From Paragonimus westermani (taxonomy: Eukaryota > Platyhelminthes > Trematoda > Plagiorchiida > Troglotrematidae): 64,000 bases of DNA. The notes beneath the pieces are model-generated. The model did not search any database. It was given only the letters and a program-made list of their open reading frames with translations, and was not told the DNA's origin. The stretch spans positions 26,433 through 90,432 of the forward strand of contig QNGE01000951.1 in NCBI GenBank assembly GCA_008508345.1, written 5' to 3'. A program made the position numbers and the translations under genes. Of the stretch, positions 23,336 to 36,370 are shown piece by piece (position 1 is the stretch's first letter; each line of letters opens with the position of its first letter).

Positions 23336-25695
23336 CAGTTAAACAACAAATTTGCAACTGCGACTACGGGGAGAAAGGCTGATTACCCGGGCGACTGGTA
23401 ACGACAGCTATAACGTCTACCTTTATTTGTAACCCTAACACACATGAGGCAACCGTGTTGACGTGTGTCCAACTGGTATCGCATTAGACAAAACTGATGT
23501 ATCGTATACAAACGCCAAGCCGCAATCGCTTGTGAACACTGTTAAGGTAGTTCGATCACTTTAACTGTTCCATGAATTTTAATCGATGACTCCACCAAAA
23601 GCACTTCCTCTAAATTGAAATCGCACGTAACACTAAATTAGTTGAGGAGTATTCTGATTACCGGCAAACAGTGTCTGGGTGAGCGCTAGGGAATAGCCAC
23701 CAGAGCACAACCTGGGTCTAAATTCTGTGTGAAAAATTCACCTGATACGTAAACTGTAATCAGGTGAATGAAGCTCAGTTATTTTTATCCCAAATCCACT
23801 GTCGTCTACTAGTATATTTATCAAACACTAAATGTACAGTGAGTATCCGCATGATAGGCTGGCATCCGTTACAATCGATTTCGATTGAATAGCTCAGTGA
23901 TCTATTTGTTTTGATCGGAAGTGTCTGCAGCTACAAAATAGGGCTTTCAGTATTTATGTTTATCATAAATGATACATAAATTAACTATCTTCCGTAGAAC
24001 TGATTCAGTGAAACGCAGGATTTTGATGGATAGAATAATCTTCACAATGTCATGATAACACATAATAGGGGAATGGTTGGTTCAACTACATTTACACGAA
24101 TACGGAATGTCAACAGAAATGAATGCAGATTTTTCCAGAAATCATCCACTGCTGACACTGTCATTGACGACTGTGATAGAACGTTCTGGATTTCACCTAC
24201 CCTAACATAAGAGGCATATCCAAAAAGATGAACTGGCCGTTTTTGTTTTCACATCATCACACCTTTCATGTGAAAATCCTTCTTTCATCTCGATTGTGTT
24301 CGTTTTATGACATCATCGCAAATCAACAATTCAGAGTTGGCCGAAATAAATGATCTGAGCAAGTAAAGCAACTACACTCAGCTGAAACAGAATTCCCGTC
24401 CAATTGCTTATGTTCACCCATTGTACAGAGGGTGTTTGTGGAACTACTTGTCTCGACCGTCCGTCAAATAAATCACACGGAATTTAAACGGCGTGGGATA
24501 AGCAAATGTGGATAGTACCATTCTCTTACATGTATGTCTAGTTCATTCTGTCATTTTTGCACACACTTAGTCGACTTCAATGGGGGGGTGCATCCGCTGG
24601 CCTGTTCCTGTTAGCAGTTGCCCATCTCAGGTTGATAGGATTCAATCTGTGAATCGGTCTTGCCACTGAGTTCGCTGTGAAATTTACGTTTCAATTACGG
24701 ACTGTTTCCCACACACTTTTTAAGGGATTGAAGTGACTGCAACCCACGTCAGAATACCTTAGAAGCAGCTCTCAATATGTTGATCAATATGTTGATCAAT
24801 ATCTCATTACTCAATGTCAGCCAGAACCTCAGTAAGCAGTAAATCGTGAAAAATATACTTGGTCCTAAGGCAAATGGGAACGATTGTGGAAACCAATCTA
24901 AATGGCACAATCTAAGTCTACCCATCTTTGCCAGACAGGCCTTATCGGAAACGAGGCGAAAAATTAAATAGTGCAGGAATTGTTGGTTTTGAATTAATCA
25001 AACGAACCTCGACAAACAAATTCAATAACCATATGAGACTAAGTCAATGTGACTTCTCAGACATATCTACTTTAAATCAAAACCAAAGTTGAAATAACTC
25101 TTAGTAAGACAAATCTTCAGTGGAATGAACTTGACTAGACATGCTAGCATGATCTCTGTTTAGACTGATTTCACTGCATCTTTTCAGGTAAGTAACGTGA
25201 AAATAAATTCAGAAAATGTGTATCAAAAACTCACCCACTCAAGTCACTTAATGTTCTAGGAACGAAAAATCCGTAAGTACTACCATGATAATGCTAATTT
25301 AACGGACAGCTCCTCTAGGTCAAATGACAATGACTTCGTCCTTGTAATGATGACTGTCTCAACAAAGTGCGGTAAGCCAGGAGAATGTACGATCTACGGT
25401 GTAACTACGAAATATTGCTATATTGCAGAGCTGATTACACCGTAAAAGGCTTAATCACCCGAACATCCATTTTTTCATGGCAGAGTTTATGGTAGGCTAT
25501 TTTGTCTCGGTTAGACGAGAGTGGAGTGTGTTAAGAAGCCATTTTAGTCGTTCATGAAAAATTTGCGCATACGACACAGTCGATGAGGAAAACCGGTATC
25601 ATAAAAGCATAGTAAAGTTAAATTAAACAGACCGCAAGTGGTGAGTAGTAGAGAGCTTGGTTTTCGTATGGACTGAAGATCAATCTCAACTGATC
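23336..25695. other. Gene-poor stretch
   Basis: A possible SINE scrap lies at 23440-23475 (CATGAGGCAACCGTGTTGAC). A 24-nt segment at 25164-25187 between TTTAG and GTAAGT is a microexon candidate. No domain-bearing frame is seen. Confidence 0.4.
24772..24802. repeat. Short tandem repeat, period 12
   Basis: TCAATATGTTGA is repeated twice and followed by a partial third unit; each unit is nearly palindromic. Confidence 0.85.
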
Positions 25696-25699
25696 GCAG

Positions 25700-25935
25700 C
25701 TGTTCCATTCCTCTAGATTTTCAGAAAGAAGACGCTAGTCTAGAGATTCACTCCTGTTAGATCTCGTCAGTAACGCATGTTATTATCATAGAGGTGATTA
25801 GAACTTGGAACACGCTTTCGTGAGACAACCATTTTGACCACTGCGCCATTACCCCCACATTAGGCACGACTGAATCCTCGTATGTGAGCACTCAGGCACC
25901 ATCGGTCGTGAGTAATGTTCAGGTTGTCGGGTCGC
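25700..25935 (-). mobile_element. SINE copy, near full length
   Basis: On the minus strand the A-box-like GCGCAGTGGTCAAAATGG is followed by a B-box-like region and the shared tail. It includes the head extension GTGCCTAATGTGGG and TGAGTGCTCACAT seen also at 43990, so the family has a conserved leader before the tRNA part. Confidence 0.75.
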
Positions 25936-26984
25936 CTCTGAGCGAAGTTTGCGTTTAATGCTTCTTTCTGAAAATCAGTGGGAAATTAGTGGGAATACGA
26001 CAAGTACGGTCATGGGTGGGTGATGTGTAATTTGTTTAAGAACCGCATAGTAACAATCAGCCCGGCTATTTAAGTCAGTCCACAGCGCCAGCCATTCAAA
26101 CGAGATAAAATCCGCTTGTTCTTAGAGAAACTGTTACTTTGTATTGTTCATTGAGTAAATAACTCCCTTGAGTCTAAAAAGCACTTTCGTCCATGTGGAT
26201 TCAATCGTCGCAGTAAGTAGCGGGAAAGACAACATCGAGACATCGAGAACAGTCAAGTTGATATCGGAGTTATAAGTAAAAACTTGACAGAACTGTTACC
26301 ATTTTGCGCACACAATATTCATTTTCGGTTTACTAGAAATTTATACAGGTGGACAAATGGAGCAGTAGTGGGTTCATCTCTATGCCCACTAACAGCATAT
26401 GGACAAACTATAGACCGCTGAACTCAATCATAATGTAACTAACTAAGTGTAAGCCTTGTAACAGTTGTGTGGATGACATTGTTTGTCTTGTTCCAAAACA
26501 TGGTCCCCAGGTCATAGTAATTGCGTTCAACAAATCACACTCGAATATAAATTTCGTTATCGAGTTAGAGCCTTATTAAAGATTTTCATTCATAGACGTC
26601 AGTTTGTTTCAGTGATCAGGTGGGACACTTCAAAAATCCATTCACGGATAAAAGAGATAGACTGACCAACACACGTATTTTTACAGTTGTGTCTCACTGA
26701 AGTACGAAAGAAACTTGCATGTTGTCTGTTGAACAGACCGTTAGTGTTCTGCACACCGGAATCTACCAGGAAGGAAGGAATTTTTGAGAAATACTCACTG
26801 GGATTAAGTATCAAGAGAGATTCATGGATAAAATGTGCGTTTCGGTACGAAACTTGAACTCGTTCAAACAGCAGAGAAGAAAATCGATTTTCGTCTGCCT
26901 CTCATACACGAGTGAGATTAACGGTAAAGTGATTAGCCGTAGACTTTTCAACGCGATTGATAACGTCTACTGTCAACAAGAGTT
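25936..26984. other. No gene recognised
   Basis: Frames at 26483-26665 (+) and 26599-26814 (-) overlap each other and have no recognisable motif. Confidence 0.4.
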
Positions 26985-27300
26985 GTCGTGTCATTTGATA
27001 CCTGCCCGGTATTGGTGCCACGTCTCAAGGAGGGTTTGTCCAAATTCTTTTCCACTGTATCTATTGTCTCACCTTTTGTTGTCAAGCTTGTTATGCTGGC
27101 AGAACCACAAGGCGGCTATCGGCTGCATCTGCCGAAACGGCCTCGCATCGATTCTAGGAAGCCTACATCCAATACGATCGGCCCTTGCCTAACTGACACT
27201 GGCCATCAAGCAGATCCGGTTGAAGCGTGCAGATTCATCTGCAAGATTCGTCAAGCAAACTTCGGTGCTGTGAGAATGCGACTGTGATCAACGGGCTTGG
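26985..27300 (+). pseudogene. PLE relic (copy C): GIY-YIG endonuclease fragment
   Basis: In one frame AGRTTRRLSAA recalls the YIGRTTRRLS catalytic segment. In the next LTDTGHQADPVEACRFICKI matches the C-terminal half of the Penelope endonuclease (compare LMTTGHQVDPVNSFKIL in copy G). At least one frameshift separates them. Nothing of the RT remains. Confidence 0.7.
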
Positions 27301-28085
27301 CTATTGCAGTCAGACTTTTGTGTCTGTGAGCCAAAGATTTCGTTGCATTCCCTGGCAGATGGTGTCACAGCTATTTGAAAACCGGCCAAGCGGGAACGAC
27401 CTGACGCCGACGAATGCAGGCCTAACGACTGGCATGTGTGTCACTAACAAGCTAAACACTCCCACACTCCTCCAGTAGAATGTGATCCGCACCATTTCTG
27501 TGATATATATTATCTGTTTGATTTGTTATGATTCTCATGTCTAACTGGCACTTATCCTATGTACAGGTAAAATCCCGATGAGAATTAAGGGAAACAGTTC
27601 GTACAATTGTTCTGTGGGTTTGACGGGAATCTGAAGAGCCAAAACAGTTAAAGGGTTTGACACTAGCAGCATGCCAACGTCTGCCGTCAACATCTGCCTA
27701 CCTCCCCCTCATTGCACACTGCGTAAATAAGTTCCCGTTTGTGTCCCGATCCACCTACATAGAAGAGACGGAGGGATGGCTGCATGCTAGGATGATGGGA
27801 CGTGTGAAACTACGTCTGCCAGCCAGCTGAGCGTCGTTCGATTGAATTCAAGGGTCATCCGCCAAAGGCACGGGCCTCTTTCATTGTGCGTCAAGTGCTG
27901 GCAGCAACTAAGACAGTGGAAGTCCCACAACACTCTTAGTCACCGTGATGCACCGGAACAAACACATACTCCACCTAATCCAAGAGGCAATTGCCCTCAA
28001 ACCATTATGTCTAACAGATGGTTTATCGGGTCAATTACTTTGATGTCGCACTGCAATCAAATACCCACAATAACAATGAGTCTCG
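27301..28085. other. No gene recognised
   Basis: Spacer between two PLE relics in opposite orientation. Open frames at 27310-27495 and 27842-28102 show no motif. Confidence 0.4.
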
Positions 28086-29215
28086 ACAAGTTAACGGAGT
28101 GAGTGTTGACCAAGGCAGATCCAAAGCCTAATCAAACTTTTCTGGACGCACAGGAGTGGGTTGTACAGGTGAATTCGAATGACCACAGTTGTAGGTAGAA
28201 TCCTACACCTCACTGCTCTCGAGTCGGTGGCCTTAACTCGGTAGAATGGACAAAATGTGTCAGTCATATTGACAGAGGGATTCGAATCCACCAGGTGTGA
28301 TAGTATGGCACCGGTGACAAATCACGTTATTCCACTATTAACACATGTTGGCTGGTGTTCACGGACCGGTTCAGATAAGTCTGTGATCAGGCAACCGATA
28401 TAACTGGTTCCACAGGAACTAGTGAATGAGCATACATGGAACAACGAGGCTTGGACACAGCCGGATTGGATGTAAAGTGAACACGTAACTCAGTGGTGTA
28501 AAATGCTGTATTACCTGCACTCTTGAGTCCATAGGCAATGGTTTCGACCAGCCTGTCGCCCTTGAAGTGTAATCGGATATTTACAGTTTTTCTTCCCGCT
28601 AGATGCAGCTAGTCCTTTTCATTCCGCTGTTGCATTGCTCTGTCTACGAATATTTTCGAGTGGTAATTTTGTATCAGTCTTGTATGTATGAATGTTAACT
28701 CTTCAGCAATGGTATCATCCGTGAAAATCCTTACGGCTCTGTCCGTCGAACATTTGATTTGGATTCTCTTCAGGGCGTGTGACAAAATTATTGAAGTTAA
28801 TATGCTGACCACCCCAAGTAGCTATTCTGTGTATCGCGCGCCCAGTTGAACCATCAGCGCGGCGACGTGAATGTACACCCAAAAAGCTCAGTTGGCTATT
28901 TATTTCTCACTCCAAAAATGTCTGCGACTTATGGGGCGTAGAGGTGGATTGAACCAGGACGTCAGTCAGACTTACGTTGTTCTCGGTTACGCAAGGGATA
29001 TCGTCAAATTACCTTCTATACATAGTGCAGCGGCCTACTGGTGAACCCAGCTGTTTGGTTCTCAATTTCGCCGTGAAGATATCTGCAAACAGTGGTCCCA
29101 ACAAAGATCCCATTGTGACATCCTCCGTTTGTCGATAAAGTCCCCGGCTGAACTTAACTTGTGCGTAGAAAGTGTACACATAAATTAGTTCTTTAAGACC
29201 GGTCGATAGCACTCA
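28086..29215 (-). pseudogene. PLE relic (copy D): RT and GIY-YIG endonuclease, heavily decayed
   Basis: The minus strand carries RT palm pieces (GLYRQTEDVTMGSLLGPLFA at 29068-29127), then YRR-stop-FDD where YRRYVDD is expected (near 29000). It continues with the thumb (28609-28812), an endonuclease remnant with REHQP and HLVDSN, and a terminal LYNPLLCVQKSLI near 28150. The last piece is clearly homologous to the end of copy B. Several stops and shifts are present. Confidence 0.8.
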
Positions 29216-30734
29216 AGTATCTACCGGTATCCTCCATATAATCACAAGTAATCTATGGTTCCCTTTAAGAGCACACTGATAAACAAGGATAGGGCTGAGA
29301 GAAAATACCAGCTGTCCAGTTAAATTGAAGCCTTTGGTTGCATTCACACTATCAGAAGAGGCAAGCAGGCTTTGCATTCAAAGTTTCCTCCTGACGGGAT
29401 ATAATTCCCATGAGAGAAATTCTTTGAAATGTAGACAGTTCGCTAGTGCACTTTCGGTCTCAAAGGGTTTTTACCTTTATCCTGGTCCATTCCCTGAAAT
29501 TTGGTCTGATCTAATATGGTGTTCATTCTGTCAATATAATATGCTTTGTTAAGCAACATGACAACAGCACTTTTCTCATGCTTAGAAATTAAAATATTCC
29601 ATCTTTACGGGATGTTCTTTTGTGATAAATAACTTTGGGGTCGGAGTACAGCGTAAGTACTGACCTGCCTTAGTCAACTGCCACTCCGTTAGCTTATCAA
29701 GACCCAATGTTCGAATGGGTACCTGACTACGGCGTGACGTTCACCTGACTGACCTCATTAACCAGCCGTTTCCCGCTTGTTCCCGTGTTGGGTTCCCCTG
29801 AAAAATATTTTGATATGCATTTGGTATATTTAGCCGGGTGTTGAATAATTGAAGACAGTATTTGTCGTTACTACGCAAGAACTTTATATACGATTACCTC
29901 ATTTTTTTTAAAGAGCACTGTTTACACGTGATCGATCTGGTGTTGCAGCCTCAACGAGCAAATTTAAATAGAAAAGCCCAGGTCAGTGGTAAGAAAACGC
30001 CTCAGAGTACAAGAAGGCTGGAGTAATACCATCCAATTTAGAACGTACTCACCTCTGACACATGGACAATGCACAGAGAACTGATTGTGCTAACGTAACT
30101 GTTTCAAACAAGGAAGTATGTAAATAGTTTAGGCAAGTTTGGCAGTTATTTAGTGTATACTTACAGTCCGTTTCATGTATGCCAGACAGCGTGACTGAAA
30201 AACTTTAGTATCCTACGAAGGATAAAGAGTCACAAGTGAAATGAACATCATGAGGTGTTGCACAACCGAACTATTCCAGCTAACTGGATTAGCATCACAA
30301 GTGTTGTGTTGGCCAGTAAAGTTGCTGTGGTACAATTAGGGTATAGGCTGAGTTCACCTGAAACAACCGTTCATTTGCGGATACCTGGCTGTTTACTTCC
30401 TAAAACATACTCAATGCACGGTTATTGAAGTTACACGTAAAAGAGTTATTTGGAAGCCGATGAACTGTGATCAAGTAATGTAAACTGTCAAAACCTATCT
30501 GAAGTTTGTCTCCGTCAGTAATGGCAACTATCATTAACTAAAATTTTGTACAGTTAATGTACGGAATACAAAAGAAATGAATAGCTGAATGATTAACTTA
30601 AATGTAAACAGGAACAGCGATGGATCTGAAATGATATTATGGGGCATAACACCATGTGTGGAGTGCCAGCTAGATACCACGCAAAAAAGCCTGGAGGCAT
30701 ATTGTTCTTGTCCTTAAGAGAATCACGGTTTTTG
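29216..30734. other. No gene recognised
   Basis: The plus frame at 29325-29552 has no domain. The sequence further on is AT-rich with dense stops. Confidence 0.4.
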
Positions 30735-31085
30735 CAGTTGCATCCCTTCTACATTTATACATCTGTCTGAGTACACAATAATCTTAGTGAGCTCAGACAA
30801 GTTAATCAACTTTACACTCTCGGTCGGGGAATGCATTCGAATCGTGATGACCACAACAGTCAACAGGGTTGAACAGTATTTCACTTGATTTGGTAGAAAG
30901 GGAAGGAAAGCATGCCAAGATGAAACCGTTTTGACCAGATGGTGGCCGTCTGCCAGTTGACCCACGACTGCGGTAATGATCAATTTTCTCTCACCAGCTG
31001 TGATCCTGGTTAGATTATGCAGACTGCCGCGCATATGCAGTCATCGAGTTGTAAGCATTTAGCCGAACATTTGCATGTGTACAAA
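30735..31085 (-). pseudogene. PLE relic (copy E): endonuclease C-terminal part
   Basis: The minus frame reads ERKLIITAVVGQLADGHHLV, later VVVITIRMHSPTES. This aligns with the post-catalytic half of the Penelope GIY-YIG domain (TSAVVGHL.D.GH.. and AIRIHSP). The catalytic Y-I-G part is unrecognisable apart from TTR-stop-LHMR. Confidence 0.6.
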
Positions 31086-34000
31086 TAAATCACTACAGCT
31101 GGATTTTGAACAGACATTTTACTCTACACCTTCCTAGTTATCTGTACAACACTTATGATTGAACTGTATGACCTGGTTACCTCAAGGGACCTCTTAAGGA
31201 ACCTGGTGACAGCTTGTCGGTGACTTATATTGCTGTGACTATAAAAATGATTGGCCTGAGAGGTTGTTTATTGCACGAAATCTGTTAAAAGTTGTATGGA
31301 AATAGAAACTTGTACAAAAACAATACTTCGTATGGCTCACGTGTATCGGCATCCTTTGAGCAACAGTGCACAATCATCCGCCCTGGTGACACCTCACACA
31401 TAATGCATATACACGTCTCCACAGTTGCTTCTGGTCCCTTGTCTTCTTGGCGTTAATTCCTCCCTTTGGTTTCCGCGCGTACCATTCATGTTATACCACT
31501 CACAAATGATGATGCTCAGTATACAACGGCATCAGTATAAACATTTCATAAACTCCCGAAATCCTGTCAGTCAGTCTGCACTCCTGCAGTGGCTACCTTC
31601 TCTCTGCAGCCTCACATTAGGCTGGGTAGCTTCTAGTCAATTTATCCCCAAATGGCAACGTAAATTCAGGCATTCACTAACTTATAACTACTTTCTGTAA
31701 CTTGTACAATTTGACTTAATCCAATAACCCTCAACTGAACAGGTTGCGCATGCTTGTCTTCCGAGATATTTGGACAAACATTACCAAAGAGACTATGGCC
31801 AGTAAACGGTGATCGGATGAATCTACTCAGCATATTGCTCTATCTGTAACTGATACTTTCGGGAATCGTCTATATTTCTCGCTTGACCATTCACAGAAGT
31901 TGCCGTACTGCTCTGAGTGATCTTGCGCTAAACGGGTCGTTAATTGTAAATTTGTTGTTCCATGGACTGAGAAAATTCACTCCCACTGTTTACATTCCCC
32001 GTTTAATCTCACCAAACTGAGACATTTTCACCACCCTACCCACCTACTGAACTAATTTGTCATTAACCATCTGCTGCGCGTGTAGCCAATCGTGACTTGA
32101 CAGTTCACCTTTGACATTTTTAGTCCCGTTGTGAAACCACTGATTTCGTTGGACGACACTATTGTCGTGAAAGGTTAGGGTTTGCCTGTTGTGTCTCTAG
32201 TAGTGTCGCAGAAATATTTGGGTCGAAACTTGCTTTCAGTTTGGGAATCCGTTTTCGGGCTACAAGTAACCAGAAGATCACACGTGGATCATTACACTGC
32301 CCGTTTCTTTCATTCTTTCCAACTACGAACACGTAGTGGAATTAACCAGTGATATGCGTGGTTGAAGTCCCTGAAACTGCACCATATCATTAGCTGATTC
32401 CATGCCTCTTAATAATTAGTCATTACTTGTCTGCTGTGGGGCAGTTTGATCAGTCTTACAAGTCGTCTGTATGTCGCGCAGCTGATAGACAAACACCGAC
32501 CGTCTTACAGGAATATCGAGCGAAAGGTAAGTTGGCTCAACAGACCTGTATTAAACCACTGACTAGACACGTGTGAACACTCTAACATGTGGCCTTTGTC
32601 TGGTTTGACGAAGCCGTTCATCTGAATATTTCCTCTACCCCGTGTAATCCATAGGTTACTTCAGGCTAATTCACGGCAATCCTGAAAAATGTCACCTAAG
32701 GTGGAGGTATGGTAATGTATTACAATCGACTTTGTGTTACTCGCAGTTCATTGAATGGAAGTTTACCTAACCAGTGACAACGATCCATTCTACAGTTACT
32801 CCCAACTAGACGTCCGATAGTGCTAAGGTTTTTATCCGTGAAATTTTAAGCAGAGAATACACACGAAACAAGTGCACCTGTTTGGTTTGTTTGTCAGTCT
32901 TTCCACATGAAAACAGATTGGAAACATGGATTTCCTTTCATCAGCGGGCATAACCGTGGGATTTGTTAGGTGCTTACATTTGTGTTGACCTCAGGAAAAA
33001 ACGAATGTTGAAACAAGTAAGGCTACTTAGTGTTTTAACTTTTCTAATCAGAATTCCTACAGGGGAGCTGTAATAAACATTCAGCTCTCACGCAACCCAA
33101 ATTGCTGTGCAAATGGTGTTTTGACATTACTACACGGTCTTACTACAGAGCCACAAGCAGTGCTGCTTATGAAGCGACCGTTTAGCAACTGGCAGTTGGT
33201 CTGAACTTGAGGATTAGGAGCGTAGTTTTGTTTGCACGAATAAAACAGTGGATATCCACATACAAACGAGACTGAGGCGTCATATTTCAGCGTATTCAGT
33301 GGATGAGGTTGTGTGATTTCTGAAGCACTTGTAGGTTGTGAATTTGCTCGTAATGGTAGACTTGTTTAAAATGCTGCAAGAATTCCAAGTTAAAAAACGA
33401 CTGAGAAATCCTTTGATCTGTTGACATTACAATCACAGCTGGCCTTCACCATGGTGGCTACCTTAGGCTCACATGATGTCCCCTATGTTAAAGTAGACTA
33501 TACTGGTCACATGATCACACTTTTGTATAGGGTGGTGAAACATGGCAACGGTTAAAGATTGGCCAGTTAACTGATAACTCAAATGCCAATACACACGAAT
33601 GAGTGATAGGCTTTCTAAGTAAAACAAATAACTGAATAAATGAGGACAAGAAATTGAGCAGCGAAGCTTTTGTTCTGCGTTTACTCGTCAGGTGAAATAC
33701 AACACAACAAACCTGGGAAGAGTTAAAAAGCCGATCGGCAGAGAGTAAGTTGATAGCATAATGATAAATAACTACGCAACTATCGCTGAAAATCGTGAGT
33801 TTCATTGCTACTGGTTAAACAGCAGTGTGACTAAAACACTCTTAGACACGACTATTGCCCTGCGGACCTATTTCACTGAATCCCCTAGAAAAAAATAAGC
33901 CTTTCATATCATCTGCCAACGGCTAGTTGACTGGTGACGTGGACAGATATTGTCGTCATGACGGTTAGTATTCGACTACGAACCATTGAACTGTGTACTT

Positions 34001-36224
34001 GGAAGCGATCAGTGCACACACTTAAAGTTTTATAGTCTCCAATTAGAAGCACCAACCATTTGTAACACTGAACTATTAGCTTAATTGCTCTGGTAACCAT
34101 TGTCGTATTTACTGTGTTGTAGTTATCATAATGAGCAAGGGAAGAAGCCAAACTTTGTCGACTATTTTGTTGCTCTCCTGGCCCCGTCTACGGGGGTGCA
34201 AAGAAGTATTCTTTAACCGCATTCCTCACAGAAAGTATGTAACGTGTCAAGATCGCATTAGGAAGCTGACGGCGCATGCGGTGTTGATTGAGGAATTCCA
34301 ACATTGCCGAAACACTTTTTTAAATGCGTTTCTAGAAGCACAGAAACAGACATCTGAACGATGTGAATGGTTTCCAATAAGTAAGTTACAGAAGGACGAT
34401 TTATCTGAGCTGGTACTCACGAATCAACCAGACAACGTTCTGACAAACAAAAGTGTGTTCACACCAAGCTTTCCAAGTATGAAAAAGTGTCAGAAAACGC
34501 GATAGAAATGAGTGCAATTTATTCTGTATTGATACTAAAATTTATAACAGAACTGCTATCTCATATATCTTTGGAGTTGACTAGATATTTAATTTGTTCG
34601 TCGCAATAATCCTATAAATTGGTACAGCAGAAGGACAACTTTGCAAAACAGCCACCAGTCAATGCAAGTAGAATTGATTAAAACTGGGCGTAGCTGAAGT
34701 TGGAAGCTTGTTAAACAAGACCAAACGAGAAAGATTTGGCAAACATGCAATGGTAGTCATGAAAAAGAACACGGTAGAAATATATTCTCTGTATGCAGTC
34801 AAGGTTAAAAGCGATCGCTACGGGACACTGTTGCCATAAAAAAAACAAAGAACGCGAAACTTCAAGACAAGCTCTCTACGGGCAGACCAAGCATATATAA
34901 AAATCCAACAATGTACATTTCAACAAACACAGAACTTCAGAAGTGTCAAACAGACTTCAAAAAGTCCAACTCTTGGTCGTCTTTCCAGTTCTTCTGGTTA
35001 GCTACAACACACAAGCTGTTAATCTAAATATTCAGTGGTGATGGTCCGGATACAACTTTGACAAGCCGGGAATGAACTCATCGGATCTCGCTTCCTGCGA
35101 CTCAGGCGTGCAAACGATACCCAGTGTTATTGATTTCGAGGGTAGTGAATTGAAAATAATTGGGTTCAAATCACTCTGGTCTATTCTGTGGATTGCACAT
35201 TCGTCGTCTCCAGTTTATCGGCGAAACCTAATCGGCCACCCAACAGAAGGAAGAAGACTAATGATTCAGTTTTGCAGCTGTGACTCCTGAGAAAACAGCG
35301 GGCAATCGAATCAAATTGCATTTGGAGAAAGACCTCAAAGTGTTCAGTCGGATTTTCGACTAGCGTCACAGAAGCAGTACTCAACCGTACATAATTTAAA
35401 GGCAGTTGAGGTGGATGAAGCTTTGTCTTCGTAATTAAACTAACACTTCTATGCTGTCAACAGGAGGATCTTGAATATTTGGTCGACCAACTTCGAAACT
35501 GTTAGGACGCTTAGTTAGTATGTGCAAAGCACTCCATTGTTCGTGCGGTTAAATCTAATCATTGTATCGTTGCGGTACCGCGACATAAATGCAAAGTGCC
35601 CGTACCTACTTGCAATTTTCCTGATGGATTCAGAAACTCGACAGGTATATATATATATAATGACAACGAGCCATGGGAAACACACGGCCACTTCCGGAGT
35701 TGTAAAGACGTATCATATATTCATACCCGGTAAAATGCGAAAATCAAATAGACGTGACTTTTATCTCATGACTGACCGTTACTAGTTCACTGATAACCCC
35801 CAGGTGCACTGTCGATGTTTAAGCGCGGTTCACGTCACAGTGTGCTTTTTTGGACTCATCATCCAAAAGCTAATTACGGAGCCCATGATGTGCTAAATTT
35901 TAATTAGATTGAATGACTAAATTCGAGGCTCTGGTTAATTTGTTTTCACTACCAATTACTAGAACTTTGTGACATTACTAATACCAAGCCATTGTGCAGA
36001 AAACATTTACCACAGACATAAAGTGAGAATACCAGGACTGATGAAACTCAAATAACATAACATGCAGCGGGAATTGTGTTTACACATGGCAGAGTGCTTA
36101 AAGGATGTTACGTATCTAAGGTACTTCTCAAATATTGGTAAACAGTAACGGATTGTGGTCCGTATGCACTGAATAGTACTCAAAACACATCGAAGATTTT
36201 TTATTTCTAGAGAATTTCCTGCAT
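31086..36224. other. Intronic or intergenic-looking DNA
   Basis: Only the exon candidate at 34230-34380 stands out. An (AT)7 run lies at 35646-35660. Confidence 0.4.
34230..34380 (+). CDS. Candidate internal exon, unrecognised protein
   Basis: A segment of 151 nt lies between a good acceptor (ATTCCTCACAG, ending 34229) and a strong donor (GTAAGT at 34381). The open phase reads KYVTCQDRIRKLTAHAVLIE, then EFQHCRNTFLNAFLEAQKQT, and continues to EWFPI. The charged, helix-friendly composition is unlike the neighbouring random frames. The same frame is open upstream to an ATG at 34131, so a larger first exon is possible. No family is recognised and no partner exon was found. Confidence 0.35.
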
Positions 36225-36370
36225 ACCACTTTCGAAGGGAAGCACTATAAAAGGGTTCCGCTCAATGCATTATCGTTTGTCTTTAGGAAGGATGGGATTT
36301 AAGTCCCCGCCGTGTGTTCAAGATGCACTCTTAAACACCACTGTCCGACTGATCTCACATCAGGTAAAGC
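36225..36370 (-). mobile_element. Degraded SINE copy
   Basis: CTTTCGAAGGGAAGCACTAT, GGGATTTAAGTCCCCGCCG and CTGATCTCACATCAG follow the reverse SINE in order: tail, B-box region, head. Confidence 0.6.

Noticed and set aside
30735..31085. Host gene on the minus strand
   Set aside because: The frame aligns with the C-terminal half of the PLE endonuclease and is treated as copy E.
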